This document shows positions 53,340 through 63,549 of a stretch of DNA of 64,000 nt, one piece after another. The notes under the pieces were generated by a model that was given only the letters and a program-made list of their open reading frames with translations, did no database searches and was not told where the DNA came from. This DNA is from Monodelphis domestica (lineage: Eukaryota > Chordata > Mammalia > Didelphimorphia > Didelphidae). How positions within the stretch are numbered: the first letter of the stretch is position 1; each line of letters starts with the position of its first letter. The position numbers and the translations under genes were made by a program. The stretch covers positions 354,787,350 through 354,851,349 of the forward strand of contig NC_077227.1 of the NCBI RefSeq assembly GCF_027887165.1. Reading direction: 5' to 3'.

Positions 53340-54330
53340 GCACACTATACCAGTTGTTATACATTCAGGGTCAAAATTTAAAAGTACTTGCCCTGAAGAA
53401 GCTCACATTCTACAAGAATGACAATATGCATGTGGATAAGATCAAGAAAAGGAGGAAGAAAAAGTAGAAGAAACAATAGCAACTGGGGGGGGGGATTGAG
53501 GAAGACTTTACAGAGGAAATAATGCTTAAAGGGGAAAAAAAAAGAACTCAGAGGTAAAGATGACAAAGGAATAGGTTCCAGCCATCTAGGGTTTACATGA
53601 AGATACAGAAATGACAGATAGAACATTGAGTTCAAAGAACAACCATGGAGACAATTTGGCTGGAACACAGAATTTCTGGAGAAGAAGAAAATGAAATAAG
53701 TCTGGAAAAGTAGATTGGTTCTAAGTTGTGTGCAGGGTTTTAAATGCAGAACAAGATAACTAGTATCTTATTCCTGAGGAAATAGGAAATCATTAAGGTT
53801 TCTTGAGCAAAGTATATACATGGTCAGACTAGTGTTTCAGGAATATTAATTTGTCAACTGTGTGGAGAGTGGATTAGAGTAGGGGGAGACTATAAGAAAA
53901 AAGACCAATTAAGAGGCCATTGCAATTATCTGATAATGGGATGATCAGGACTCTAGTAAGTAAAAAGTAAGTAAGTAATAAGTAAGGGAATATATGTCAA
54001 AGTAAGTAATAAGAAGGGAATATATGAGAGGATCAAGACTTATTGATGAATTGGATATGGAGAATGAAGAGTAAAAGATGGACTTTAAGGTTATGAACTT
54101 GAATGAGGGAGGTTGTTGGTGCCCCAAAGAAAAGAAGAGGTTATGTTTGAGTATTTAGAAGGGAAGATAACAACTTCATTTGGGAAATGAGTTTGAAATT
54201 GTGAAATATCCAGGTAGAAACATACAACAGGCAATTGGTGGTACATGCCTAGACTTCAGAAAAGAAGCTGGGGACAAAGATGTGGGAGTCAGGTAACTGC
54301 ATTGATCCCACTCAAGTTAACAGAACAGCT
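53340..54330 (+). mobile_element. unnamed dispersed repeat, near-complete copy
   Basis: 'cttgccctgaagaagctcac', 'attgaggaagactttacaga', 'gtgtgcagggttttaaatgc', 'aggaaatcattaaggtttct', 'gaggccattgcaattatctg', 'gatgaattggatatggagaa' and 'ggaaatgagtttgaaattgt' give the same order as 18680-20010. Confidence 0.7.
53970..54030. repeat. 31-bp tandem duplication
   Basis: A unit starting 'agtaagtaataagtaaggga' is repeated at 54001 with a small deletion and a diverged end. Confidence 0.85.
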
Positions 54331-54737
54331 GTTATTTCTGTAGGGTCTAAAGAAAGAGAAGAAGTGAGGCTGAACCTTGTGACCACTGGGATTTAGGATC
54401 AGCTGTGAAAATTGAACTATTTGTTTAGGAATTAGAATTGACCCCATATCTGATGACTTATCAACCCCCCTATATACAGAGAAGTTCCTAGCTATCCAGT
54501 AACTGGTTTAGTCAGTTTCATTTAGCCAAGGAGAATCTAATCCAAGAAGGCAAAATTATCAAACTTTCCTTATCCTAATGCCATTGTGGTCAATAATAGG
54601 GGAGGAACGTAACTTAAGGGCAGGGGAGCTCCATGCTTCCATGTCTCTGAGTAATAAATATCTGATTTATGACCCTTTGGGTATTCTCTATGAGAGCAGA
54701 CTCTCTAGGGAGAATTTATTAAAAATAGTCATGATAA

Positions 54738-54970
54738 GAGGAATGATGGCATAGTGAATAGAGAGTCTCCCTCAAAACCAGGAAGTCTCACCTTTAAAAT
54801 CTATTGATTATGTGACTCTGGGTAGGTCACATAACTAACTTCTCAAGGTTCTAGATAATCCTCTGAGATTATAAATTGCAGAAAAGTGCCAATATGCATG
54901 AGTACAAGGGCTTTCCTTCCCCTGGAATCCTCCCAATGAAATCACAGATCTAGTCCCTAATCTCTAATGA
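54738..54970 (+). mobile_element. CORE-SINE variant with a different 3' end
   Basis: 'ggcatagtgaatagagagtc', 'tatgtgactctgggtaggtc', then 'gattataaattgcagaaaag' and 'ctcccaatgaaatcacagat', a 3' module not seen in the other copies here. Confidence 0.7.
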
Positions 54971-55014
54971 TGATAATATAATTATATATTTAATATTAAT
55001 TATTATTTATATGA

Positions 55015-55215
55015 TAATTATCCTCTTAGCTAGCATTTGGTAGTGCTTTAATGTTTGCTCACAGCTTTTCCCATATTATCTCATTGGATTCTTGTGAGAA
55101 AGGTTCTACAAATGTTATTATGTCCAATTTACAAATGGAGATACTGAGATTCAGAAAAGCTAAGTGATGACTTACCCAGGGTCATACAGTTTTGTTGTAA
55201 TCCTAGGTCTGCAGT
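55015..55215 (-). mobile_element. MIR SINE
   Basis: 'tcccatattatctcattgga', 'gtccaatttacaaatggaga' and 'acttacccagggtcatacag'. Confidence 0.78.
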
Positions 55216-55264
55216 ATAGCAAATAACTAGGGAAAGACTCACATGAGAAAGAGAAAGGAAGGAG

Positions 55265-55460
55265 AAATGAGCATTGATAGAGCTCCTTCTATGTGCCAGG
55301 CATTGTGCTAAAGGCTTTACAAGTATTATCTCCTTTGATCCTCACAACAACCCTAGGAAGTATAATACCTCCATTGAGGCAAAAAGGGATTAAGTGACTT
55401 GCCCAGGGACACACTCAGCTAGTAAGTGTCTGAGGCAGTATTTAGGCTCAAGATAAAAAA
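55265..55460 (-). mobile_element. MIR SINE
   Basis: 'ttctatgtgccaggcattgt', 'tgatcctcacaacaacccta' and 'gtgacttgcccagggacaca'. Confidence 0.85.
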
Positions 55461-55564
55461 GACATTCCTAATTAATGATCTGTATTGGTGGAAAGCCTAC
55501 CTACACTGATGGGTAGATTGATAGGTCAAATTATCAAAGTAGATGCTTCTGTATTAGGGTTGAC

Positions 55565-55628
55565 AAAGAACTTTCACCTCCCTACAATCCTTGATCCTCT
55601 TCATAATCCTGTGAGACTAGATGGCTGC

Positions 55629-55669
<41 letters not shown>

Positions 55670-55785
55670 CCTCAGTTTACATTTGGGAAAATTGAAATTC
55701 AGAATGAAGTGACTTGAAGTGTCTTGACCAAGGTCATAGAGTCGTGAATGTCAGAATTAGGAGTAAAAGCCAAGACTCTTAAGTT
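55565..55785 (-). mobile_element. MIR SINE hosting a (TTA)n expansion
   Basis: 'tccttgatcctcttcataat', then (TTA)n, then 'tcctcagtttacatttggga' and 'gtcttgaccaaggtcataga'. Confidence 0.78.
55629..55669. repeat. (TTA)n microsatellite
   Basis: About 13 TTA units at the place where MIR normally has a short 'attatta' word. Confidence 0.97.
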
Positions 55786-55789
55786 CTCT

Positions 55790-56195
55790 TTTTACTCCCC
55801 AGGGCTGCCTCTCTACAAGTCACATTACAAACCCAAGACAGAAACCTGGGGAACTTAGAGAAAATAATCTTGGTTGTTGCCCAGCTTAACCAAATATGGT
55901 GGGAGCTGGGTGGGAGTGGTGAATCATCTTGGGTTCCTAGTTTGAAATGTCTACATTCCTCTTCCCACATCCTTCCTTCCACCTCCAGTATTTTTCAAAC
56001 AAACAGGCATTAAAAAGTCACCATTGATTTCCAATGCTTGCTACCCCTTTGTGACCACTGGGGGAGGTGTACCTATTAATTATGTACTTGATAAAACAGA
56101 CAGCTACCCTCACTCTAGCAGGGCTTAGCTAAACAGTTGTAGTAGATACAACTGGGTCATTGGCAGTTGGCAGGGAGAAAGGGCAAGTGGTGGGA
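55790..56195. other. no recognised feature
   Basis: Unique-looking DNA; antisense 67-codon frame without motifs. Confidence 0.45.
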
Positions 56196-56199
56196 AATT

Positions 56200-56330
56200 A
56201 TAGGATTTAAGACCTTAGAGATCATCTAGCACAAGCTAGATGATTTTACAGATGGGAAAACTGAGGTCCAGAGAAGGAAAGGTGATTTCCCCAAGCCTGT
56301 GCTCAAAAGATTGGGACTAGGAAGAACTTT
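56200..56330 (-). mobile_element. MIR3 SINE
   Basis: 'aagaccttagagatcatcta', 'ttacagatgggaaaactgag' and 'gtccagagaaggaaaggtga'. Confidence 0.78.
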
Positions 56331-56738
56331 AGAGATCAGTATGATCATCGTATTTTAATCAAGTGATTGAGAACATCTTGCTTAAACATAGACTCATAGA
56401 ATTTCAGAACCACAAAAATATAACATTTTAAAATATTATAATTGTTGAAACAGAGGATTTAGAATCTTAGTATCCATGAATTTTTAATTGTATAATCATG
56501 TAGTATTAAAGTTGGAGGTGATCTTAAGAATAAGGCTCGAGCCACATTTTTTGAGTTAAGACTTGTTTTGATAAAAATGAAGGGAAACTGAGTTTAAAAA
56601 AATAATAATAGTTGAGGGGTGTGTTAAGAGGCTAAAGCTCCTCTAGACTTGTTTAGATTGTTCTTATTTCATTTCTAATGTAGTGTCAATCTATGAAGAT
56701 AATAGTACTGGCCCACCAAGTGTTAGAAAACATAATTG
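56331..56738. other. degraded repeat traces
   Basis: 'catagactcatagaatttca' (56387) and 'gttggaggtgatcttaagaa' (56512) resemble MIR3/L3 tails, but no complete order can be followed. Confidence 0.4.
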
Positions 56739-56739
56739 T

Positions 56740-56865
56740 AGTTACCACTTCAAAGGTACTTTATGGATCCACAGCACTTTAAACACAATATCTCCTTTGC
56801 CAAGTACTTACCCATGCTTAAACAACTAGTGAGAGACAAAACTATTACTAAAATGTAAGCTTTGT
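56740..56865 (-). mobile_element. MIR SINE remnant
   Basis: 'cagcactttaaacacaatat', 'ctcctttgcc' and 'taaacaactagtgagagaca'. Confidence 0.55.
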
Positions 56866-57204
56866 GGCTTTCCCTACACCTCTTACCAAGGCATCCAATT
56901 TGAGTTGCATTTCCTTGGAGGAGAAGCTATGTTGAGCCATCCAACTTCCTAGTCCTAGTGAGGTCATGCCTTATTAGTCCCTAACATTTGCAAAGTGAAT
57001 GCCCATGGGTTACAGGTACATTCCAACTGTGGCAAGACTCTGCAGTCTTGGTAGAAGCAAGTGGATCTCACAGGAATCAAATTCCAAAATTTTGTCTTAT
57101 TTGCTTCTAATCTCACATCACAGGATCCTCCCTTTCCTCCCCCTGGCCCTGACACCTTTTAAGAGTACTTCCAGAACTCTACCAGACTTACGATTCCAAA
57201 TCTG
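56866..57204. other. no recognised feature
   Basis: Unique-looking DNA. Overlapping frames of 63-68 codons on both strands lack motifs. Confidence 0.45.
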
Positions 57205-57350
57205 AGAGTGAGAAACAGTGAGAGAGAGAAAGAAATAGAGAGACAGAGAGACATAAAGACAGAGGCAGAGACAAAGAGAGAGAGAGGGAGGGAAGGAGAG
57301 AGAGAGAAAGGACAAAGACAGAGACAGAGACAGACAAACAGAGGAAATCA
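57205..57350. repeat. imperfect GA/CAGA-rich tract
   Basis: 'gagagagaaagaaatagaga' style degenerate purine repeat. It creates Glu/Arg and Ser/Leu translations on either strand. Confidence 0.92.
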
Positions 57351-57795
57351 AGGGCCCAAGGCCAAAAACACAAGATGGCATTATTTTCTGACTCAACCAG
57401 CCATCCCTATTGTTCTACCAAACCAGAAGGCACAAAAACCTGGTAGAAAATCATGGGGCAGAAGAGAGCTTGGAGCCAAAGAAACAAGAGGACTATTTAA
57501 TAAATGTGAAGTTCAAGTCCTCCCACAGCTCCAGGGTTCACTGACACTCATGAGAAGTGGAGAACCATTAGGAGTTTGCATTTGTTTATTATTGTTTATT
57601 GATTGATTTTTGCCTCCCAAGAAGAAAGAGGGATTAGAAGAAGAGTTAATTTCTTGTGATGGCTAGTGCCAAGAGCATGGTATAGAACACAAGTGAAAGG
57701 AAATAAACACACAAAAGGAAACGAAATGAGAAAAAGAAATTAGTTTATGTCTGACTAAGACTAGGACTAAGGTGACCTTGGGCAAAGCAACGATG
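57351..57795. other. no recognised feature
   Basis: Unique-looking; nothing supportable on either strand. Confidence 0.45.
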
Positions 57796-57799
57796 TAGG

Positions 57800-57955
57800 T
57801 GAAAAATTGGTATAGTAGAAAGAGTGTTGAGTATCCTGTGTGACCTTGGCTAAATGATTTAACCTCTGTGAGCCTTGGTTTCCTTGTTGATAAACTAAGA
57901 GAAAGAAGTAGATTACCATGGCTCATGTCCCTTCCAGCTCTAAAACTAAGCTTGA
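57800..57955 (+). mobile_element. MIR3 SINE
   Basis: 'gtgtgaccttggctaaatga', 'tttaacctctgtgagccttg' and 'tgtcccttccagctctaaaa'. Confidence 0.78.
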
Positions 57956-57959
57956 TTTT

Positions 57960-58618
57960 AGAGTGCTACAGCATATCCAGGTCTTCTGCCTCCAAAGTCA
58001 CTCCTGTTTTCACTATTTCCTTCCTTCCTATGAGGAGACTGCTCTCCATTTAGAATTTCCTACTTGGGAGGCATTCGAATATCTGGATATAAGGAAAAGA
58101 AATTCAATCAGTGCTAACTGCAATTTCTCAGGCACGTCACTTTCTAAAGAGGTCCTTCCTTCCCAGAGTGGGCTTGGAATCATCCCACAGGTTTGAAGTC
58201 TGCTTGCAAAGATAAGGTGCATAGGGGAAGGGGATTATATAAAACACATGCAAGTTGCCTGGAGTGATGTCAGAGCCCTTAGATTAATCAGTGTTAAAAA
58301 TCTAGAAACAACAAGTTCTGGTCAGTAATTATCTGAATCATTGATGATTGTTCTCTGCTACCACCCAACGAATGGCATTTACCTCCACTGAGCAGGGTCG
58401 AATGATAGCAGTCACAGCTTCCAGCAAAAAAAAAAAAAAGTCTGGGTTTCCAGAACATCCTTCTGAAAATTCTCCCATTGCAGTTGGTAATGGGAAGGGA
58501 GCTGAAAGGCAGCCTCTCCCAGGTCCTACAAACAGCCTGGAAGGGTTTTCCTTTACCTCAAACACAGGTTGCTCTCTCTCCCCATCCTCTGCATCCACCC
58601 AAAAGTGTGATGGATTTT
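57960..58618. other. unique DNA; weak regulatory candidate
   Basis: No repeat recognised apart from A13 at 58426-58439. 58240-58420 ('gtgatgtcagagcccttaga', 'gattaatcagtgtt') is motif-dense. The 108-codon frame 58348-58674 runs through the poly-A and into L2, so it is not credible as a gene. Confidence 0.38.
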
Positions 58619-58619
58619 A

Positions 58620-58885
58620 CAAATCAAGCTACACTTCCTCCATGAAGTTTCCCCTGACTCCTCTTATCCAGTGATGATTCCCTTTTCTTCAAGCCTTACC
58701 AGACTTATAGTTTATACCCCAGTTTGTCCATCTCATTGTCCTCTCAGTTGTGTCCTATCAGTGAGTCCTGATACCATGATTATAGTGTAAACTCCTAAAA
58801 GGCAGAGACATCATCTTATATATCTATATTATTCAAGGGACCTGGAACATGGGAAATCATTGGTTCATTAATGGATCTCTGAACA
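58620..58885 (+). mobile_element. L2 LINE 3' region
   Basis: 'cacttcctccatgaagtttc', 'gtgtaaactcctaaaaggca' and 'gggacctggaacatggga'. Confidence 0.62.
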
Positions 58886-58947
58886 CAGGACTGGGAAGCA
58901 TTGGAAATCTTCTGAAATTGCCAGGTCTACCAAAATTCAGGAGACAC

Positions 58948-59120
58948 ACTAATGGCGTAGTGGAGAAAGCACTCACACCAGGAGTGAGGAGACCTGGATT
59001 TTAATCCTAGTTTTGCCAGTAACTTTTCATCTGATCTACAAGCTCATTTTCCTCATCTATAAATTGAATTGGTTGGACTTCTCCCCTAAGATTACTTCCA
59101 ATTCTATTTTTTACATCTTA
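58948..59120 (+). mobile_element. MIR3 SINE
   Basis: 'gtgaggagacctggatttta', 'attttcctcatctataaatt' and 'ttggttggacttctccccta'. Confidence 0.72.
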
Positions 59121-59239
59121 GGGTTCTTCGCTCTCTGTTAGCCTATGCTTTCTAAACTAAGGTCTCTTCTAGCATTAACATTCTAGACTCTTTGTCTAAG
59201 CCCCTTCTTGCTGTGATGCTTTAAAATTTTAATATTCTC

Positions 59240-59400
59240 TGTCAGCTGTGAAAAGAGTGCTGGACTAGCAGGTAGGAGATCTTGTTTCAGAGCCTGGGTT
59301 GGAAACTTACTACCCATATCCCCTTGGGCAAATCATTTATTTCTCTGAGCCTTATTTTCCTCAGATGCAAAATTGAGGTGGAAATAATTGCTCTACTTAC
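59240..59400 (+). mobile_element. MIR SINE
   Basis: 'cttgggcaaatcatttattt' and 'ctctgagccttattttcctc'. Confidence 0.65.
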
Positions 59401-60080
59401 AAATTATTTTCAGAAAAGTACTATTCAAGACAAAGTGTTAATCTCTCTATTAGATAGTTTACTTAACTATTTTCAGGAAACATTCTATAGATTGGTATTT
59501 GGGTATTTGTTGGCATATATATGCAGTTATACCTAACACTGGAAAGAACTGAGCTTTTTGCCCCAGAGCACTGATACCACATCCCTCTCCCTCCCAACTC
59601 TCCCATCCATTTACCTGTGCTGGAGAGCTCTCCCTATACCTTGCCCTCCAATCCTCCAGAGACCCAGGGTACAAATTCTCCCAGCTACCACACTCAAGAT
59701 TCTATCACCACAATCACTCCATACCTGTCACACTTCCTCCTCCTTTTAACAACAGCTGGGCAAGGACCATGACTTTTTGAGGGATGAAACTCCCCCTCCT
59801 GGCACAATTACATTCATGGTTAGATTGTCCTCTGTGATATCTTGCCCTGCCTCCCAAATAAATTTTCCCCAGGTGCAATTTTGGCTAGTTATGATTCTTT
59901 GTCAAAGCAAAAGGATCAAAGTTTGTTTTTAAGTAAAATCTTTTAAAACCTCAAAGTGTTATATAAATGATAATAATATAGTAGTATTCATTATAATATT
60001 CCTTTCAGCGTTAACATTCTATGTCCTAAAGCTTTGGAAGGCATGTACTTTGCTTAACCCAACTGTGATCCTTACTTGCT
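59401..60080. other. no recognised feature
   Basis: Unique-looking; a C-rich 59570-59760 patch produces short frames on both strands with no motif. Confidence 0.45.
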
Positions 60081-60084
60081 TTTA

Positions 60085-60232
60085 AGATAACCTAATATCC
60101 CAGTCTCAGTTTCCTCATCTGCAAAGTGAGCATAATAGCACTTTTCCTACCTGCCTTACAAATATAGTTGTGAGGAAAGCATTTTGCAGGTGTTAAAGTA
60201 CTATGAAAATGTGAGTTATTATTATTACTGAA
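60085..60232 (+). mobile_element. MIR/CORE-SINE 3' half
   Basis: 'tctcagtttcctcatctgca', 'gttgtgaggaaagcattttg' and 'gtgagttattattatta'. Confidence 0.72.
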
Positions 60233-60900
60233 GAAGATGACAAATATTCATATTAATAATAATAATCCATTCCAGCTCTTACATTCTGTGAAAACTGAAA
60301 ATTCAAAGTTTCAGGCTCTTTTAGCCCAAACCATTCACTCAGTTTACATTTCTGGGTTATCAATCCCTGCTGGCTTTTTTACAAAAGCCTTGTCTTACAA
60401 CAAGCTGAATGCCAAGGTTTTATTTATTGACTTCTAGGGAGATTAGGGGGTAGTAGGAACGTTTTAAGTCAAATTACTTTATATTTTCAGAAGATGTCAG
60501 CTAAAGGGATGGTCACAGTAATCCAAATGTAGAAATGTTTAGTTATTAAGAAGCTGCTTCAAATTAATCTGTGGATATTTGCAGCATAGAAATACCCCCT
60601 CCCAACACACTTATCTTTGGAGGCACACCTGGCCCTGGAGAAGATTTACACTTGCAAATCCAAAGCTCAAACATGGTAAATGTTTCTGGTTCACTCAAGC
60701 TGTCCCCAAAAAAGTGGGGAGGAGGGTGCTCCCTCTTCCCTTCCTAGGGATTTGTTGTCCGCATGAGGGAAGGGGACATTAATGAAGGATTTCTGTAAAA
60801 GCCCAGGACTGGTTTGTCATATCTATGAGCCTAATATATAGGAATAGTCACTAATAAGAAAGAGGATTTTTCTGGTCTTGAAAATTTTGAGTTAATGTCA
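60233..60900. other. no recognised feature
   Basis: Unique-looking DNA with frames below 70 codons. Confidence 0.45.
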
Positions 60901-60904
60901 TTCT

Positions 60905-61010
60905 TCAAAGGCATCTTTACAGAATCTCTAGAATTGAAAAGTACCTTAGAGGACATCAATGTTAACCCCTGCTAGAAGACTTCTAGGAATGAGAGCCTAC
61001 TGCCCCTGAA
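60905..61010 (-). mobile_element. L3/CR1 LINE fragment
   Basis: 'gaaaagtaccttagaggaca', 'gttaacccctgctagaagac' and 'gaatgagagcctactgcccc'. Confidence 0.52.
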
Positions 61011-61014
61011 GACT

Positions 61015-61135
61015 ATAAGATCACAGATTTATAGGTGGAAAAGAATTTAGAGATCATTGATTGATCCAGCTGCCTTATTTGCTTATTAGGAAATGGAGGC
61101 ATCAAGAGGGTAATTGATTTGCCCAAGTTACACTA
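61015..61135 (-). mobile_element. MIR3 SINE
   Basis: 'aagatcacagatttataggt', 'agagatcattgattgatcca' and 'gaaatggaggcatcaagagg'. Confidence 0.65.
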
Positions 61136-61369
61136 TTCCCTAGTACTACAGTCCTGGCCAGTCCCTATCATAGTTTGCAGAGCTTCCTGTCTATCTGCAT
61201 TAACTGCCCTGGGTTGGAAAAAAAATTACTCACTGTTACTTTTTTGTCGCTTTCTGAATCAGCATTCAGTCTGGCACACTTTTCTATGCTGTTGTGGAGA
61301 AAACTGTAGAGGAATTAAGGCAAAAATGCTACATCTCATTTGGCCATCTTGACTCTGCCCTGGTAATGC
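61136..61369. other. no recognised feature
   Basis: A 77-codon frame (61119-61352) begins inside MIR3 and has no motif. Confidence 0.4.
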
Positions 61370-62095
61370 AATTTGGAACTACATTAAAAGAGGCATAGCT
61401 TCTAGGGCTGATGTGAAAGTCCAAATGTAATCTATCTTCATCAAACCTCATTTAGGGTATTGTTCATATATCTTATTTTTATATAATCCTTTGTATATTG
61501 TCTCTCCCCCATACCATTAAACCATGAGCTCCTGAAGAGCAAGGATTGGGGGGGGGGGGGGCATTGGTTTTATTTTACTTTATTTACTTTTCTTTGAGTA
61601 CCCAGTACACAGTGCCTGGCACTTATTGGTGCTTAGCATGTGTTTGTTGAGTGGGCTTCTGTAGTCCGTAGTTTAAGAAAGACATTGATGATCTGGAAAG
61701 GGTACAAAAGAAAGAAACCAAGGTAGCGAAGGGCCTTCAGTCCTTGTCAAATAAAGTTAGTTCCTAGGAACTGGGGATGTTTAACCTGAATAAAAGAAGA
61801 CCCTAGAGGTATGTATGATAGCTGTCTTCAGGTAGTTGAAGAGCATTCATGTGAAGGAGAAAAATTAGATTTGTTCTATTTGTCCCCAGAAGGCAGAACC
61901 AGAAATAATATGTAGAATTTGCAAAAAAGGCCATTTTAGGCTTGATGTCAGGAAAAACTTCCCAATAATTAGTGATGTCCGAAAGTGGAACTGGCTGCCT
62001 TGGGAAGTGATTGGCTCTTCCTCTGTGTAGGTGGGGAGGGAGTCTTCATGCAGAAGAAGCTGGATGATCACACTAAATCAGCTAAATTAATTATT
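61370..62095 (+). mobile_element. L3/CR1 LINE 3' end interrupted by L2
   Basis: 'attaaaagaggcatagcttc', 'catttagggtattgttca', [L2], 'gacattgatgatctggaaag', 'ctgtcttcaggtagttgaag', 'cttgatgtcaggaaaaactt', 'ggaactggctgccttgggaa' and 'aagctggatgatcacact'. This is the clearest sense L3 in the window. Confidence 0.85.
61462..61658 (+). mobile_element. L2 LINE 3' end nested in L3
   Basis: 'accatgagctcctgaagagc', a run of 13 G at 61549-61561, 'cacagtgcctggcacttatt' and 'catgtgtttgttgagtg'. Confidence 0.8.
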
Positions 62096-62224
62096 CCTTT
62101 GAATTCGATAATCACAGAGGTAACTTCCAAATGTCAAATTATGTGACTCCCCAGTCACTAGTACCTTCCCCAACTCCTTGTTAAAGACTCCCATTTATTT
62201 TGTATATACTTATATATGAAAATC

Positions 62225-62370
62225 AAATAGCCAATCAACAAGCATTTAACAAACTCTAGGTACCTGGAACTGTCCTTCGTGCTGAAGACACAAAGCCAAA
62301 CAAAAATGAAAAATTTCCAGACTTCAAGGAATTTACATTCTTTTGGGGAGAGTCAATATGTGTGTATAGA

Positions 62371-62405
<35 letters not shown>

Positions 62406-62640
62406 GAATGAATAGATGGATCATGTATATACATACACATATATATTTATATACACATGTGTATATATAGTTATACATACATAGTATGTGAATAATGCAA
62501 AATATATTCAAAATAATTCAAAGTAAAATGGGAGGTGGAATAGCCCCTAACAGCTGAAAGAATTAGGAAAGTCTCTTGTAGAATATGGCACTTGAGCTGA
62601 TTCCAAGGAAAATAAGGTATTTTAAGAAGTAAAAGCTCTC
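62225..62640 (+). mobile_element. unnamed dispersed repeat, 5' and middle segments
   Basis: 'atcaacaagcatttaacaaa', 'cttcaaggaatttacattct', (TA)n, 'gtggaatagcccctaacagc' and 'aggaaagtctcttgtagaat'. Confidence 0.65.
62370..62480. repeat. (TA)n/(CATA)n-rich tract
   Basis: Several TA runs with 'tatacacatgtgtatata'-type inserts, at the same relative place where the 18780-18960 copy of the dispersed repeat has expanded TA/TG words. Confidence 0.88.
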
Positions 62641-62654
62641 AGCTTTCTCTTTCA

Positions 62655-62755
62655 TAGGATATAATAGCCTTGAGAGTGAGGACTGCCATTTTGGTCTTAG
62701 TCAGCCATCTCCTACCACTCTTCCCAGCATATAGTAGGCTTAATAAGTGTGTTAA
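62655..62755 (+). mobile_element. L2 LINE 3' end
   Basis: 'agccttgagagtgaggactg' and 'cagcatatagtaggcttaat'. Confidence 0.6.
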
Positions 62756-62764
62756 ATGATCAGT

Positions 62765-63085
62765 TAAATGATCTCAAGGTCCTAAACTATCCAGAATATC
62801 CTCCTCTAGATATTCTATGTTTTATTATTATTCTTATAATGTTGCACCCTAACTAAATACTGCAGATAAGATCAGACCAGGACAGAGTATAGTAAGACGG
62901 TTGTCAGGCTAGCCATAGGCACAATGCCTCTCTTAATGCAACAGAAGATCACTTTAGTTTGTTTGGCTGGTATATCATGCTTTCAACTCATATTAAACTT
63001 GTAGCCTACTAAAATCCTTAGATCTTTTTTTGGAAAACATGTTTCCATCTTGTACTTCTACAATTTAAATTAGTTGCAAAACACA
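62765..63085 (-). mobile_element. L3/CR1 LINE fragment
   Basis: 'agatcagaccaggacagagt', 'tatatcatgctttcaactca', 'tattaaacttgtagcctact' and 'catcttgtacttctacaatt'. Confidence 0.78.
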
Positions 63086-63139
63086 CACACTCATACATCC
63101 TCTAATGGATTTCCCTTGCATATGAATATAGTATATTAA

Positions 63140-63545
63140 AAAGATAGAATTTAAGAGATCTGGATTCTGACCCCTATTTCTTTCTTTCTTTCTTTAAACC
63201 CTTACCTTCCATCTTAGAATCAATACAATGTATTAGTTCCAAAGCATAATAGTGGAAAGAAGTGGTAATGGAAGTTAAATGACTTGACCAAGGTCATCCA
63301 ACTAGGAAGTAGCTGAAGCCAGCATTGGAGCCCAAGACTTTCCATCTCTAGGCTTGGCTCTTAATCCACTGAGCTACCTAGCTTCCCTGTTCCATTTGTT
63401 TCTGTATGACTTTGAGTAAGTCTCTTCACCCTTTCCAGTTCTTAATTTCCACATCTCTGAAATTTTGATATTTAATTTGATGATTTCTTTGCCCCTTTGA
63501 CCACTCATATTCTATATTCTGTAATCTAAGGTAACTTCTATGGTT
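63140..63545 (+). mobile_element. MIR3 SINE split by a later SINE
   Basis: 'gagatctggattctgacccc' lies left of the insertion; 'tatgactttgagtaagtctc', 'tttccacatctctgaaattt' and 'atattctatattctgtaatc' lie right of it. Confidence 0.62.
63180..63387 (-). mobile_element. CORE-SINE (MAR1 type) nested in MIR3
   Basis: Tail (TTTC)n, then 'aaacccttaccttccatctt', 'gacttgaccaaggtcatcca' and 'gagctacctagcttccc'. Confidence 0.9.
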
Positions 63546-63549
63546 CTAT

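Noticed and set aside
53940..54030. CRISPR-like or regulatory direct repeats
   Set aside because: Only two 31-bp units with no spacer; a simple tandem duplication inside a dispersed repeat.
57208..57606. 132-codon frame rich in Glu/Arg/Lys
   Set aside because: Begins in a degenerate GA/CAGA tract; no domain beyond it.
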